Assembly: GCF_004684095.1 (NCBI RefSeq)
Contig: NZ_SRII01000011.1
Coordinates: 1 to 64,000, forward strand
Reading direction: 5' to 3'
Origin: Hymenobacter sp. UV11
GTDB lineage: Bacteria > Bacteroidota > Bacteroidia > Cytophagales > Hymenobacteraceae
Length of the DNA: 64,000 nt
Shown: positions 1 to 9,118 of the stretch, piece by piece
Position numbering within the stretch: the first letter of the stretch is position 1
Layout: each line of letters starts with the position of its first letter
The notes under the pieces: model-generated
Told to the model about the DNA's origin: nothing
What the model saw: the letters and a program-made list of their open reading frames with translations, nothing else
Database searches by the model: none
Position numbers and translations under genes: made by a program

Positions 1-751
1 CGATGTTGCCGATGTCCTGCGGGTTCGCCACCAGGCCCTCGGTACGGATAGAATAGGCGGTGGGATTTTTGTCGAGGTAGGCCCCGCCGGTGTTCTGGTT
101 GTTGCGGGCGACGGCCTGGTAGACCTCGTCCACGGTGACGCCCAGCGAGCGCAATCGCTCGGGGTTGAGGGATACTTCGTATTGCTTGAGCAAGCCGCCG
201 AAGGAACTCACATCGGCTACGCCGGGCGTGCCCAGTAGCTGACGGCGCACTATCCAGTCCTGGATGGTGCGCAGGTCCCGCGCGTTGTACTTCTTTTCGT
301 AGCCGGGCTTAGGCCGCACCAGGTACTGGTAGATTTCGCCCAGGCCGGTGCTCACCGGGGCCAGCTCAGGCCGGCCCACGCCGGTGGGAATCTGGCTTTC
401 GGCCTCGCGCAGGCGCTCGGCTACCTGTTGGCGGGCCCAGTAAATGTCGATGCCGTCCTCAAAAACGATGGTGACGACCGAGAGCCCGAAGCGCGAAAAC
501 GAACGGACGCTGCCTTCGCCCGGAATCGTGGCTACGCTCTGCTCGATGGGAAAGGAGACAAGTCGCTCGATGTCGTTGGCCGCCAGTGAGGGGGCCACCG
601 TGTACACTACGACTTGGTTGTTGGTGATATCGGGAACCGCATCAATGGGCAAGCGGTAGAGCGAATAGCCGCCCCAAGCGATGAGTGCTAAAGTCAACAG
701 GCCGATGATGAGCTTGTTGTGAATGGAAAAATAAATCAGCTTGTTGAACAT
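1..751 (-). CDS. CusA/CzcA-family heavy-metal efflux RND transporter, N-terminal part
   Basis: This is the inner-membrane pump of a tripartite metal-ion efflux complex, which exports Cu/Ag or Co/Zn/Cd by proton antiport. Translation from the ATG at 751 begins MFNKLIYFSIHNKLIIGLLT and continues with the first transmembrane segment and the family signature 'PIDAVPDITNNQV'. The porter-domain motifs 'RLVSFPIEQ', 'SFSRFGLSVV', 'IYWARQQVAERL' and 'GTPGVADVSSFGG' follow. The frame stays open to base 1, so only about 250 of roughly 1030-1050 residues are present. A Cys-rich exported protein lies 156 bp upstream in the same direction, and a decayed second copy of the whole unit follows that. The metal cannot be told from this part, so no gene symbol is given. 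Confidence 0.93.
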   Translation of the reverse strand, partial: MFNKLIYFSIHNKLIIGLLTLALIAWGGYSLYRLPIDAVPDITNNQVVVYTVAPSLAANDIERLVSFPIEQSVATIPGEGSVRSFSRFGLSVVTIVFEDGIDIYWARQQVAERLREAESQIPTGVGRPELAPVSTGLGEIYQYLVRPKPGYEKKYNARDLRTIQDWIVRRQLLGTPGVADVSSFGGLLKQYEVSLNPERLRSLGVTVDEVYQAVARNNQNTGGAYLDKNPTAYSIRTEGLVANPQDIGNI

Positions 752-907
752 GCTGGCGCGGGGTAAGACTAGAAATCCTGGGAAAGGGGCGGCCGGAGTG
801 CAGGGGCTCGACGGCGGCGAAAGCCGGGGACGCGGGAAGCGCGTGCGCAGAAGGCACCGGACACACGAAGTGCCCGGGACCGCGGCTGAACCGGAAAAAC
901 AGGCTAA

Positions 908-1228
908 CTAGGCTTGGGGGGGCTGCCACACGCTGCCGAAGGCATCGTGGCAAGCGGGCGTGGGCAACGCCGTCCACCGCACCGCTACGGCGTAGCCCTG
1001 GGGCGGCGGGGCCGGGAAAGACGCCAGCGCGGCAGGCAGGTAAGCGCCGGCGCAGCAGCTGCATTGGCACAGGGGCGAGCACCAATCGGTATGGTGCGTA
1101 TCGGAAGCGTCCCGGTGCTGGGCGGTCACGAAATGCGCCGGCCGCGCCACCGCCTGGCTAGTGTCGGCACAGGGCAGACACGCCAGGAGGAGCAGGTACA
1201 GGGCAAAAAAAGTCGTGAAAAACCGCAT
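908..1228 (-). CDS. small exported Cys-rich protein (DUF6660-like), copy 1
   Basis: This is a 106-aa protein of unknown function. The chosen start gives a clean signal peptide (MRFFTTFFALYLLLLACLPC); an in-frame upstream ATG at 1282 would add 18 residues that spoil it. The mature part has the conserved block 'DWCSPLCQCSCCAG' near the middle and ends 'VWQPPQA'. The same architecture recurs at 2535-2864 and 12470-12799. From memory this resembles the Bacteroidota family DUF6660, often found beside CusA/CzcA systems. The Cys cluster and the downstream efflux pump suggest a periplasmic metal-binding role, but that is an inference. A TAnnTTTG -7 box lies at 1250-1257. Confidence 0.75.
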   Translation of the reverse strand: MRFFTTFFALYLLLLACLPCADTSQAVARPAHFVTAQHRDASDTHHTDWCSPLCQCSCCAGAYLPAALASFPAPPPQGYAVAVRWTALPTPACHDAFGSVWQPPQA

Positions 1229-1249
1229 GAACAGAAGCAGGGAACCCGG

Positions 1250-1257
1250 CAAACATA
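1250..1257 (-). promoter_or_regulatory. putative Bacteroidota -7 box (TATGTTTG) for Cys-rich gene copy 1
   Basis: On the minus strand the octamer TATGTTTG matches TAnnTTTG and lies about 20 bp upstream of the ATG. The same GCGTATGTTTGC context is present upstream of the second copy, so the promoter was duplicated with the gene. I see no clear -33 TTTG. Confidence 0.4.
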
Positions 1258-1380
1258 CGCTACCGCGCCCCAAATGATTCAATCAGGCTTAATTGAAGGT
1301 AGCAGGCTGTAGTAGTGAAATAGAAGTCGCTGACAAGAATTTCAGTGGGTATTACGGTTTTGGAGGGAGTAATCGCTGCG

Positions 1381-2358
1381 TTATTGAAACGGTCCGCCCG
1401 CCCAGATTTCTCCTACCGATACTTTCTGTTTCTGCTCTAACGCTACCCCCTTTATCACCTCGGCGGCGTTGGCACCTTTGAGCATGAGCACCACGCCGCC
1501 GGTTACTTCGCCCTGGTTGTTGAGCGTCATGGCCCCGTAGCGCACGGCCGCGCCGATGCGCACCTGGGCCACATCGCGCACCAGCACGGGCAGGCCAGTG
1601 CGGGTGCTGCGCACCACGATGGCGTCGATGTCCTGGGTGGAGGTGGCTAGCCCCTCGGTGCGGATGAAGGCCGCCGTGGGGTTCTGGTCGGGGTAGGCCC
1701 CGCCCGCGTTCTGGTTGTTGCGCGAAACGGCCTGAAATACTTCATCCACCGTCACACCCAGCGAGCGCAGGCGCTCGGGGTCGAGGGCCACTTCGTACTG
1801 CTTGAGCAGCCCGCCGAAGCTGCTCACGTCGGCCACGCCGGGCGTGCCCAGCAGCTGCCGGCGCACTAGCCAGTCCTGAATGGTGCGCAGCTCAGTAGCC
1901 GGATACTTCTTCTCGTAGCCAGGCTTGGCGCGCACCAGGTACTGATACACCTCGCCCAGGCCGGTGCTGAGCGGGGCCAGCTCGGGCCGGCCGGTATCTG
2001 GCTTTCGGCCTCGTTGAGGCGCTCCGCTACCTGGGTGCGGGCCCAGTAAATGTCGGTTTTGTCATCAAAGACGATGGTCACGACCGAGAGGCCGAAACGC
2101 GAAAACGAGTGCACTTCGACCCGGCCGGGGATGGTGGCCATCGCCTGCTCGACGGGGAAGGAAACCAGGCGCTCGATGTCGCCGGCGGCCAGCGAGGGGG
2201 CCACCGTGTACACCACGACCTGGTTGTTGGTGATGTCGGGGATGGCATCAATCGGCAGCTGACTGAGCGAATAACCGCCCCAGGCGATGAGTGCCAGCGT
2301 CAGCAGCTCGATAATGAGTTTGTTATGGATAGAAAAAATATATCAGCCGGTTAAGCAT
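1381..2358 (-). pseudogene. decayed CusA/CzcA-family RND transporter N-terminus
   Basis: This is a second copy of the pump gene at 1-751, recognisable from MLNRLIYF (ATG at 2358) through 'GVVLMLKGANAAEVIKGV' near 1440. Three lesions are visible. One extra T in the run near 2335 shifts the frame at codon 8 and gives an early TAA. A 10-bp deletion near 1990, relative to the intact copy, shifts it again between 'AESQIP' and 'LAPLSTGLGE'. All sequence beyond about residue 325 is missing, replaced by an unrelated tail ending in TGA at 1381. It lies between two Cys-rich genes, as expected from a tandem duplication of a [Cys-rich gene - RND pump] unit followed by loss of one pump. Confidence 0.88.
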
Positions 2359-2534
2359 CCGCTGTGGGGGTTAAGTCCAAAACTTCCGTGAAATCCTGCG
2401 GCGCGGCATCCCCGGCCCAAGGGGCGGGGGAGGGGCGACCTGACCCGGCGACGTGCAAAAAGCACGGCAGGGGCCCCGGAAACACACGCGGTGTCCGGCG
2501 GCCCGGTGGGGTCAGCAGGAAAGAGGGGGAAGAA

Positions 2535-2864
2535 TTAGGCCTGCGGCGGCTGCCACACGGCCCCGGGCGCGTGGGTCGGAGTACCTACCAGCAGCGGCGC
2601 GTGCCGCAAGTGAACAGGCCACTCCAGAACGGGTGGCGTTAAGCCCAGCGGCTTACTCCCAAGGGAAGCAACTACGGCCCCGGCGCAGCACTGGCACTGG
2701 CACAGCGGGGAGCACCAGTCCAGGTTCGTATGGCTACCGGCACCGTGCTCGGTGGCTTCCACCTGCGTCCTGCTGCCGAAAGCCCATGCCGGTGCCTTGT
2801 CGGCGCAGGGCAGACAAGCCAGCAAGGCAATATAGACGGCAAAAAAAACGGAGAAGAAGCGCAT
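2535..2864 (-). CDS. small exported Cys-rich protein (DUF6660-like), copy 2
   Basis: This 109-aa paralogue of the gene at 908-1228 has a signal peptide (MRFFSVFFAVYIALLACLPC), the central block 'DWCSPLCQCQCCAG' and the terminal 'VWQPPQA'. The N- and C-termini are nearly identical to copy 1, while the middle (His/Thr/Glu-rich, 'EATEHGAGSHTNL') diverges. It heads the decayed efflux unit and is divergent from feoB. The function is unknown; a periplasmic metal-binding role is inferred from the Cys cluster and from its pairing with RND pumps. It remains open although the pump behind it is dead, so it may still be functional on its own. Confidence 0.75.
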   Translation of the reverse strand: MRFFSVFFAVYIALLACLPCADKAPAWAFGSRTQVEATEHGAGSHTNLDWCSPLCQCQCCAGAVVASLGSKPLGLTPPVLEWPVHLRHAPLLVGTPTHAPGAVWQPPQA

Positions 2865-2884
2865 TACTGCTAAACGGAACGGTG

Positions 2885-2892
2885 CAAACATA
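2885..2892 (-). promoter_or_regulatory. putative Bacteroidota -7 box (TATGTTTG) for Cys-rich gene copy 2
   Basis: TATGTTTG on the minus strand fits TAnnTTTG and predicts transcription starting about 14 bp before the ATG at 2864. It is the duplicate of the box at 1250-1257. Confidence 0.4.
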
Positions 2893-3069
2893 CGCAGTTT
2901 GCCCTAAGAAGGATATACGGGTAACGGGTTTGGGCTCCCGTTTGGTACCCTAGCGGCTGCCCAGCGTGAACTTAAAACACCAGAAAATAGCCAGAAGTTG
3001 CCACAAAGCTCCTTGGCAAGAGCCCGTTACTGACCGCATACTTTTTAAGTAAATGAAACGGAGTTTCGG

Positions 3070-3077
3070 TAACTTTG
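3070..3077 (+). promoter_or_regulatory. putative -7 box (TAACTTTG) for feoB
   Basis: TAACTTTG matches the Bacteroidota -7 consensus, with a T-rich stretch (3042-3046) about 24 bp upstream in place of a -33 box. The predicted leader to the ATG at 3109 is about 25 nt. Confidence 0.45.
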
Positions 3078-3108
3078 TTTAGAAAAATTATAAATAAGAC
3101 TCAGGCTC

Positions 3109-5277
3109 ATGTCCGCATCTACTCTGCCCCCCTCCGCTGCTCCGCTATTACTTATGGACCAGCCGGGCGCCGGGCGGGCAGCTTTTACCCGGCTGGCGCT
3201 CATTGGTAATCCCAATTCGGGCAAATCTTCGCTGTTCAATCAACTCACGGGTCTCAACCAAAAAGTCGGTAATTTCCCCGGTGTGACGGTGGACCGGAAA
3301 ACCGGCATCAGCCAGCTTACGCCCCAGCACCGCGCCGAAGTTATTGACTTGCCCGGCACCTACTCGCTCTACCCCAAGAGCTTGGACGAAAAGGTCATCA
3401 CCGACCTGCTCTACGACCGCACGTCGGCCCAGTACCCGGATTTCGTAGTGGTGACCGTGGACGCGAGCAACCTGCGCCGTAACCTGCTGCTGTTTACCCA
3501 AGTGGTGGACCTGGGCCTGCCCGTCATCCTGGCCCTGAACATGATGGACGTGGCCGCCCAGCGCGGCGTGCACATTGACGTGCCGGCGCTGGAGCGCGAG
3601 CTGGGCGTGCCCGTTATCCCGATGAACGCGCGCAAGGGCGTCGGCGTGGCGGCCCTCAAGATTGTGATGGCCCGGGAGCTGGCCGCGCCCCGGAATCGGT
3701 TCTACGCGCCCGAGGCCGACCTGGCCCCCCTGGTGGCGCAGATTCGCGCCCGCTTCGACCTGCACAACGACTACCTGGCGCTGCACTACGCCCACCAGGG
3801 CGCGCACATCAAGCTGCTCACGGCCGAGGACCGGGCTTTCCTGCAGGAGCTGACAACCCGGTACGACTTTCAGCCCACGGCCCGGCAGGCCCAGGAAACC
3901 ATTGCCCGCTACGCCCGCATCAACGCCATCCTGCTCGACTGCGTGACGGTGACGCGCACCGATAAAAATGAGCCCTACAGCAACAAGCTCGACAAGGTGC
4001 TCACCCATAAGGTGTGGGGCTACCTGATTTTCTTCGCCGTGCTGCTGCTGCTGTTCCAGGCCATCTTCGCCTGGGCCCAGTACCCGATGGATTTGATTGA
4101 CCGGGGCATTGCCGGCCTGAGCGGGCTGATTCAGGCCCGCTTCGACGGGCCGCTGGTGAACCTGGTGACGGAGGGCATCCTGGCGGGCCTGGGCGGGGTG
4201 CTCATGTTCGTGCCCCAGATTGCGCTGCTTTTTGCTTTCATTGCCGTGCTGGAGGAAACCGGCTACATGGCCCGCGTCACGTTCCTGATGGACAAAATCA
4301 TGCGCAAGTTCGGCCTCAACGGCAAGAGCGTGGTGCCCCTGATTTCGGGCATGGCCTGCGCCGTGCCGGCCATCATGAGCGCGCGCACCATCGAAAACTG
4401 GAAAGACCGCCTCATCACCATCTTCGTCACGCCGCTCATGTCCTGCTCGGCGCGCATTCCGGTGTACACGGTGCTGATTGCCCTGGTGGTGCCGGACCAG
4501 AAAGTGCTCGGCTTCTTCAACCTGCAGGGCCTGGCCCTGATGGGCATGTACCTGCTCGGGCTAGCGGCGGCCCTGCTGTCGGCCTTGCTCATGAAGGGGC
4601 TGCTCAAGACCAAGGAGCGCAGCTACTTCATCATGGAGTTTCCGGTCTACAAGTGGCCGCGCTGGAAGAACGTGGGCCTCACCATCGTGGAGAAGGTGAA
4701 GACCTTCCTGTTCCAGGCCGGCAAGGTCATCGTGGCCGTGTCCATCATCCTGTGGGTGCTGGCCTCCTACGGCCCCGGCCAGGCCCAGCACCAGGCCGAA
4801 GTCCGGGTGCGCGCCCAGGCCGCCCGGCAGCGGTGGGCACCGGCCGAGACGGACACCCGGGTGGCCTCGGCCAAGCTGCAGGAATCCTACGCCGGCGTGT
4901 TCGGTCGCACGCTGGAGCCGGCCATCCGGCCGCTGGGCTACGACTGGAAAATTGGCATTGCGCTGCTCACCTCGTTTGCGGCCCGGGAGGTGTTCGTGGG
5001 CACGATGTCCACCATCTACAGCGTGGGCCAGGACGCGGACATGCGCACGGTGCAGCAGAAGCTGGCTGCCGAGCAGGACGTCAACGGCCAGCCCGTGTTC
5101 ACCGCGGCCCGTTCGTTTTCGCTGCTCGTGTTTTATGCCTTTGCCATGCAGTGCATGAGCACGCTGGCGGTGGTCTACCGCGAAACCAGGGGCCTGAAAT
5201 GGCCGCTGCTGCAGTTGCTCTACATGACCGGGCTGGCCTACGCGGCGGCCTACGGGGTGTATCACCTGCTGCGGTAA
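3109..5277 (+). CDS. feoB: ferrous iron transporter FeoB
   Basis: FeoB imports Fe(II) across the inner membrane, gated by a cytosolic G-protein domain. In this 722-aa protein the G motifs are in order: G1 'GNPNSGKSS' at residues 33-41, the switch 'NFPGVTVD' at 55-62, G3 'DLPG' at 80-83 and G4 'NMMD' at 144-147. The membrane half follows from about residue 300, with the Gate motif region 'GLGGVLMFVPQI', the conserved 'CAVPAIMSARTI' Cys segment and a second Gate repeat 'LTSFAAREVFVGTMSTIY'. The length is normal for the FeoB core without a fused FeoA. No feoA lies next to it. It is divergent from the Cys-rich gene and convergent with nadE. Confidence 0.97.
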   Translation: MSASTLPPSAAPLLLMDQPGAGRAAFTRLALIGNPNSGKSSLFNQLTGLNQKVGNFPGVTVDRKTGISQLTPQHRAEVIDLPGTYSLYPKSLDEKVITDLLYDRTSAQYPDFVVVTVDASNLRRNLLLFTQVVDLGLPVILALNMMDVAAQRGVHIDVPALERELGVPVIPMNARKGVGVAALKIVMARELAAPRNRFYAPEADLAPLVAQIRARFDLHNDYLALHYAHQGAHIKLLTAEDRAFLQELTTRYDFQPTARQAQETIARYARINAILLDCVTVTRTDKNEPYSNKLDKVLTHKVWGYLIFFAVLLLLFQAIFAWAQYPMDLIDRGIAGLSGLIQARFDGPLVNLVTEGILAGLGGVLMFVPQIALLFAFIAVLEETGYMARVTFLMDKIMRKFGLNGKSVVPLISGMACAVPAIMSARTIENWKDRLITIFVTPLMSCSARIPVYTVLIALVVPDQKVLGFFNLQGLALMGMYLLGLAAALLSALLMKGLLKTKERSYFIMEFPVYKWPRWKNVGLTIVEKVKTFLFQAGKVIVAVSIILWVLASYGPGQAQHQAEVRVRAQAARQRWAPAETDTRVASAKLQESYAGVFGRTLEPAIRPLGYDWKIGIALLTSFAAREVFVGTMSTIYSVGQDADMRTVQQKLAAEQDVNGQPVFTAARSFSLLVFYAFAMQCMSTLAVVYRETRGLKWPLLQLLYMTGLAYAAAYGVYHLLR

Positions 5278-5352
5278 GTGACCCTTTGGGGCAGAAACAA
5301 GGAGCCCACCGGTTAAGAGAACAGACCCTCAGGCGTCCTGCGGCGAATCTGT

Positions 5353-7266
5353 TTACAGGGCTGCCAGCTCTTCGGCAAAGCCGCCGCTGAGGATGGGAAA
5401 GCGCAGCCAGGAGCGCGGGTCCACGTTGTAGTCGTCGAGGTGGAAGCTGGGGGCGTACCGTTCGCGCTTCCACTGGTTGCGGCTCCAGAGATTGTAGAAG
5501 CGGCGCACGTAGGTTTTCAGCTGTTCTTCGTCGAAGCCGGTGTCTTCGCCCTCCAGCATGGCCAGCACCTGCTTGGGGCTGAGCCGGTCGTAGAAGGCCA
5601 GCCGCTCGATGCGGTTGAGCAGGGCGTAGGGCATCAGGTCGCGCTCGTCGGTTTGCTGGTCTTCGAGCGGGCGCAGTTCGGCGGTGGGCTGCAGGGCATT
5701 CACGTGGCGCAGGGCAGCGTAGCCCAGCTCGGTTTCGGCCCAGCGCAGCCATTTTTTCACGAAGTCCTTGTCGACGCCCGCAATGGGCGAGATGCTACCG
5801 GCCGTGTCGCCGTCCATGGTGCAGTAGCCCACGCTGGCTTCCGAGCGGTTGGAAGTGGTGATGAGCAGGCAGTTTTGCACGTTGGCCAGCAGCCAGATAG
5901 CAGGGGCCCGCACCCGCGCCTGGATGTTCTGCAGGGCCAGGTCGTCGGTTTGCCAGGTCAGCTCCCGGCCCAGCGCGCCCTGGATTTTGCCCACGTAGCC
6001 GGAGACTTCCTCGTCAATTTCCCAATGGTAGAACCGGGCGCCAATGCTATCAGCCAGCTCTTTGGCCGAGTTAGAAGTGTCATCGGAAGAATTGACCGTG
6101 CCCTGGTAAGCGCAGGTGAGCAGGTGCTGCACCAGTTGCTGGTTGACGGTGAGTTCGGGCGCCGGGGCCGGGGGGAGCACTACCTGGGCTGCTTTGCCCC
6201 CGGCGCCTTGCTGCTGCACCTCGGTGGCCGCCCCCGGAAAGCAGCCGCTGCGGCGCTTGAACAGGTCCACGCCCAGCTCCTGCACGCCCAGGCGCACCAT
6301 TTCGGCCACGGCCACGGCGCAAAAGCAGGAGTCCGCTCCGCCGCTCAAACTCAGCACAAAGCCCCGGCTGCGGGCCTTGCGCAGGTAGTCGAACAAGCCC
6401 AGGCTCATGGCCTGGTTGAGTTCCTGGTACTCGTCGGGGGCGGGCAGCGGCACAATTTCGGTGGCCGGGGCCAGCTCCGCCTGAAAATCCACGTCCATCC
6501 ACTCCAGGTCCACCTCCTTAAAGCTCAGCAGCTGGTTGCGTAGCAGCAGGTGCCCATTGCGGGCCACTAGGATTTCCCCATCGAAGATGATGCGGCCCGA
6601 CTCGTTGCCCAGCAGGTTGGCGTAGAGGTAGGTTACCTGATAGTCCCGTGAGGCCTGCATGACCAGCTGGTAGCGCACGTCGGTTTTGCTCATGGCAAAG
6701 TGACTGGCCGACGGATTGACAATCAACTCGACCCGGCCCACCAGCCGGCCGGCCGGTCGCTCATGCGCGGGCTGCCAGGCATCCTGACAGATTTCAAAGC
6801 CGAAGCGCACGCCCCGGTGCTCGAACACGAGGTCCCCAAGGGGCCACGTTTCCCCGCCATAGTCCACCGCAACGGTCTGGCCGGCGGGCCAGGGCACGAA
6901 AAAACGGGTTTCGTAGTGCACGCCGTCGTTGGCCAGGAACTGCTTGGCGGCAAAGCCCAGAATTTGGCCGTCGCGCAGCACTGCGGCCGTGTTGTAGGTG
7001 CGGTGGTTCAGATGCACGGGCAGGCCCACCACCACGCAGATGCCGTGGGTCCACGCGCGCACTTGCTGCAAATGCCCTAGGGCCGTTTCCGGTAGCCACT
7101 CGCTCAGGAATAAATCCTCGCAGCCATAGCCCGTCAAACACAGCTCGGGCAGGCAGAGCAGCTCGACCCCGTTTTCCCGGGCCATCTCAATGGCCGCGCG
7201 GATGTTACGCAGGTTGTGCGCCCAATCAAAGGGAATCTGGTTTAAAGCGGCTCCGGCGATGCGCAT
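5353..7266 (-). CDS. nadE: glutamine-dependent NAD+ synthetase
   Basis: This enzyme makes NAD+ from deamido-NAD+, ATP and glutamine in the last step of NAD biosynthesis. The 637-aa protein has two domains. The N-terminal carbon-nitrogen hydrolase (glutaminase) domain carries the triad E41 ('CLPELCLTGYG'), K108 ('FAAKQFL') and C160 ('GFEICQDAW'). The C-terminal synthetase domain starts near residue 285, with the pyrophosphatase P-loop 'SGGADS' at 308-313 and the later 'TTSNRSEASVGYCTMDGDT' block. The start MRIAGAALNQIPFDW is typical of the family. It converges on feoB with a 75-bp gap. Confidence 0.96.
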   Translation of the reverse strand: MRIAGAALNQIPFDWAHNLRNIRAAIEMARENGVELLCLPELCLTGYGCEDLFLSEWLPETALGHLQQVRAWTHGICVVVGLPVHLNHRTYNTAAVLRDGQILGFAAKQFLANDGVHYETRFFVPWPAGQTVAVDYGGETWPLGDLVFEHRGVRFGFEICQDAWQPAHERPAGRLVGRVELIVNPSASHFAMSKTDVRYQLVMQASRDYQVTYLYANLLGNESGRIIFDGEILVARNGHLLLRNQLLSFKEVDLEWMDVDFQAELAPATEIVPLPAPDEYQELNQAMSLGLFDYLRKARSRGFVLSLSGGADSCFCAVAVAEMVRLGVQELGVDLFKRRSGCFPGAATEVQQQGAGGKAAQVVLPPAPAPELTVNQQLVQHLLTCAYQGTVNSSDDTSNSAKELADSIGARFYHWEIDEEVSGYVGKIQGALGRELTWQTDDLALQNIQARVRAPAIWLLANVQNCLLITTSNRSEASVGYCTMDGDTAGSISPIAGVDKDFVKKWLRWAETELGYAALRHVNALQPTAELRPLEDQQTDERDLMPYALLNRIERLAFYDRLSPKQVLAMLEGEDTGFDEEQLKTYVRRFYNLWSRNQWKRERYAPSFHLDDYNVDPRSWLRFPILSGGFAEELAAL

Positions 7267-7450
7267 GGTGGATGGGTAAAATGGCGGTTTTTGTTGGCTA
7301 GATGCCTTCTAGTAAGTTCCTGATAGTTGCTGCCCGGCGCTACCGGGTCGCTCGGAGCAGCCAGCGCCGCGGTTTGCACAACCGTACGGGCCGCTCCGGT
7401 AACTGTCTCCAGTCTCCACCGGATTCCTGGCCCGTGAGCGCCAAGCGGCG

Positions 7451-8428
7451 CTAGGGCAGCGTGTATTCGTAAATGGCCCCCTGCTCGGTGGTGAGGAGCA
7501 GCATGCGGTCGTCTTTAAAATAGGCCGCCTCGGTCTGGCCGGCGCCAGTTAAGTCGACGCGCCGGGGCGTGGCTTTGAGAATGTCTTCCCAGCTATTGCC
7601 GTCGAGCAGGAACAGCTCGCCACGGCCGAGCAGCACGAGGCGGTGTCCGTTGGGGCTCAGGGCCGCGTCCGTTACCTCGCCGGGAATGGCCAGCGACGTC
7701 ATCCGCTGCGCGGTGTACTGGCCGGGGCGGTCGGGCACGGTGTACACCGTGCTGGTGCGTTTCTGCGCCAGGTCCTTGGTGAAAAGCCAGATTTTGCCCG
7801 CGTGCCACAAGCTGGCTTCGCAGTCAAAGCTGCGCACTTTTTTGGCCGGCGGAAACTCGGTCTGGTCGGGGTAGGTAAAGCGGATGCTGCCCACCTGCCG
7901 GGGCTGGTCCGGCCGTACGCGGTACAGGGCCAGGTTGCGGCGGTCGGAATGGTTATTGCCGCAATCGCAGATGTAGTAGTTGCCCTGGCCGTCGCGGCTT
8001 ATGCTTTCCCAGTCGTTGTTCGGGGCGGCAATGTCCACGGTGCCCAGCAGGTGACCCGTCAGGTCAAACTTAAACAAACGGGGGGGATTGTCCACGTCGC
8101 CAAAGCTGTAATAGGCACCGGCCTGCTCGGCGGGCACCAGCCCGGAATTCTCCGGGACCACGCCCGCCAGGGACCCGATGGTGCGCAGCCCGGGGATGGC
8201 CGCAGCGGCGGCGGCGTCAAAGTGCGGGTCGCCGCCGGCTTTTTTAACTTCCGCACCCCCGTCCGGACTGGCTTGGGCTTCATCTTTCTGCTTGGTCTTT
8301 TTCTTGTGGTGTTTGCCTTTGGACGCCTTGTCGGCGCCCCCCGCTTCCTGGGAGTCGGATTGGGCTTGCGAACAGGACGAGGCGAGCAGTACCGCCAGGG
8401 CGACCGGCAGCAGGGTGAGAATACGCAT
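7451..8428 (-). CDS. lipoprotein with predicted beta-propeller domain
   Basis: This 325-aa protein begins with a lipoprotein signal, MRILTLLPVALAVLLASSC, with the lipidated Cys at position 19. A Lys/Ser/Glu-rich linker follows to about residue 65. The rest is rich in W/Y/F beta strands with phrases such as 'GQGNYYICDCGNN', 'LALYRVRPDQP' and 'TDAALSPNGHRLVLLGRGELFLL', as in SdiA-regulated/YjiK-like or other blade-repeat proteins. I cannot assign a specific function. It is probably anchored in the outer or inner membrane facing the periplasm or surface. It stands alone between nadE and a SnoaL-like gene, all on the minus strand. Confidence 0.7.
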   Translation of the reverse strand: MRILTLLPVALAVLLASSCSQAQSDSQEAGGADKASKGKHHKKKTKQKDEAQASPDGGAEVKKAGGDPHFDAAAAAAIPGLRTIGSLAGVVPENSGLVPAEQAGAYYSFGDVDNPPRLFKFDLTGHLLGTVDIAAPNNDWESISRDGQGNYYICDCGNNHSDRRNLALYRVRPDQPRQVGSIRFTYPDQTEFPPAKKVRSFDCEASLWHAGKIWLFTKDLAQKRTSTVYTVPDRPGQYTAQRMTSLAIPGEVTDAALSPNGHRLVLLGRGELFLLDGNSWEDILKATPRRVDLTGAGQTEAAYFKDDRMLLLTTEQGAIYEYTLP

Positions 8429-8533
8429 GAGAGAAATAAGAAAGTAGTTTAGTTGGCTTTAGGCGCTTACCGGCCAGGCGGTATCGAACGCAAACAGGCC
8501 AGCTACGGGGGAGCTTTAAGGTCCGGCCCAGAG

Positions 8534-8968
8534 CTAGCCCCGCAACTCGAAGCCTGGCTGGCCTAGTTGCCAGGCCGCTAGCTGCTGCTGCGGGTCGGTG
8601 ACCAACTCGGTCAGCTTCTGAATTTTGCCGTCAACGACCTCGAACCGGTACAGCATGAATCCGCGGTACACCGTGCCGTTGGGGAATTCCATGTCGCAGG
8701 TGTTTTCCACAAGCACGAGTTCGTCGTCGTCCGGGGTCGTATAGGTGCGGGAGTTGATATAATCGTTGCGCACCAGCGCGCCCAGCACGGGCTGGAAAAC
8801 CTGCCGGATGTGGTCCCGGCCGTGCACGCCGCCGAGCGGCGAGGCAAACGGGCCCGGCAGCAGGTTCACGTAGACGCCGTGCTCGGCAAAATGGCGCATC
8901 AGGCCGTCCAAGTCCAGCCGGCGAAAGGCCGCCAGATACGATTCAACTACTTTTTGGTTGGTATTCAT
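8534..8968 (-). CDS. SnoaL-like / NTF2-fold protein
   Basis: The 144-aa product from MNTNQKVVESYLAAFRRLDL has the layout of the nuclear transport factor 2 / SnoaL-like family: an N-terminal helix with 'YLAAFRRLDLDGLMRHF', then 'VYVNLLPGPFASPLGGVHGRDHIRQVFQPVL' and strands 'ELVLVENTCDME' and 'YRGFMLYRFEVVDGKIQKL'. Members are small enzymes or ligand-binding proteins, and the substrate cannot be inferred. An upstream in-frame ATG at 9070 would add 34 poorly conserved residues and run over the neighbouring pseudogene, so I prefer 8968. Confidence 0.72.
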   Translation of the reverse strand: MNTNQKVVESYLAAFRRLDLDGLMRHFAEHGVYVNLLPGPFASPLGGVHGRDHIRQVFQPVLGALVRNDYINSRTYTTPDDDELVLVENTCDMEFPNGTVYRGFMLYRFEVVDGKIQKLTELVTDPQQQLAAWQLGQPGFELRG

Positions 8969-9118
8969 GGAAGAGGAGGAAAAGCGAGTTAGGAGAAGAA
9001 AGCACGTGGGACGGGGGAATCCAATCCGATAGTCAGCGGGGCAGGAAGGGCTGGGGGCCGGGTTGTTCATGGCTAGGCCGAGCAGAAGGAAGTAAGAGGT
9101 GTGGCCGCCCGCATTTTC

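Noticed and set aside
3148..4008. 286-codon open frame antisense to feoB
   Set aside because: Its composition is that of a shadow frame in GC-rich coding DNA, and feoB on the other strand has all family motifs.
5440..6543. 367-codon open frame antisense to nadE
   Set aside because: It is an antisense shadow of a confidently assigned gene, with no recognisable domain.
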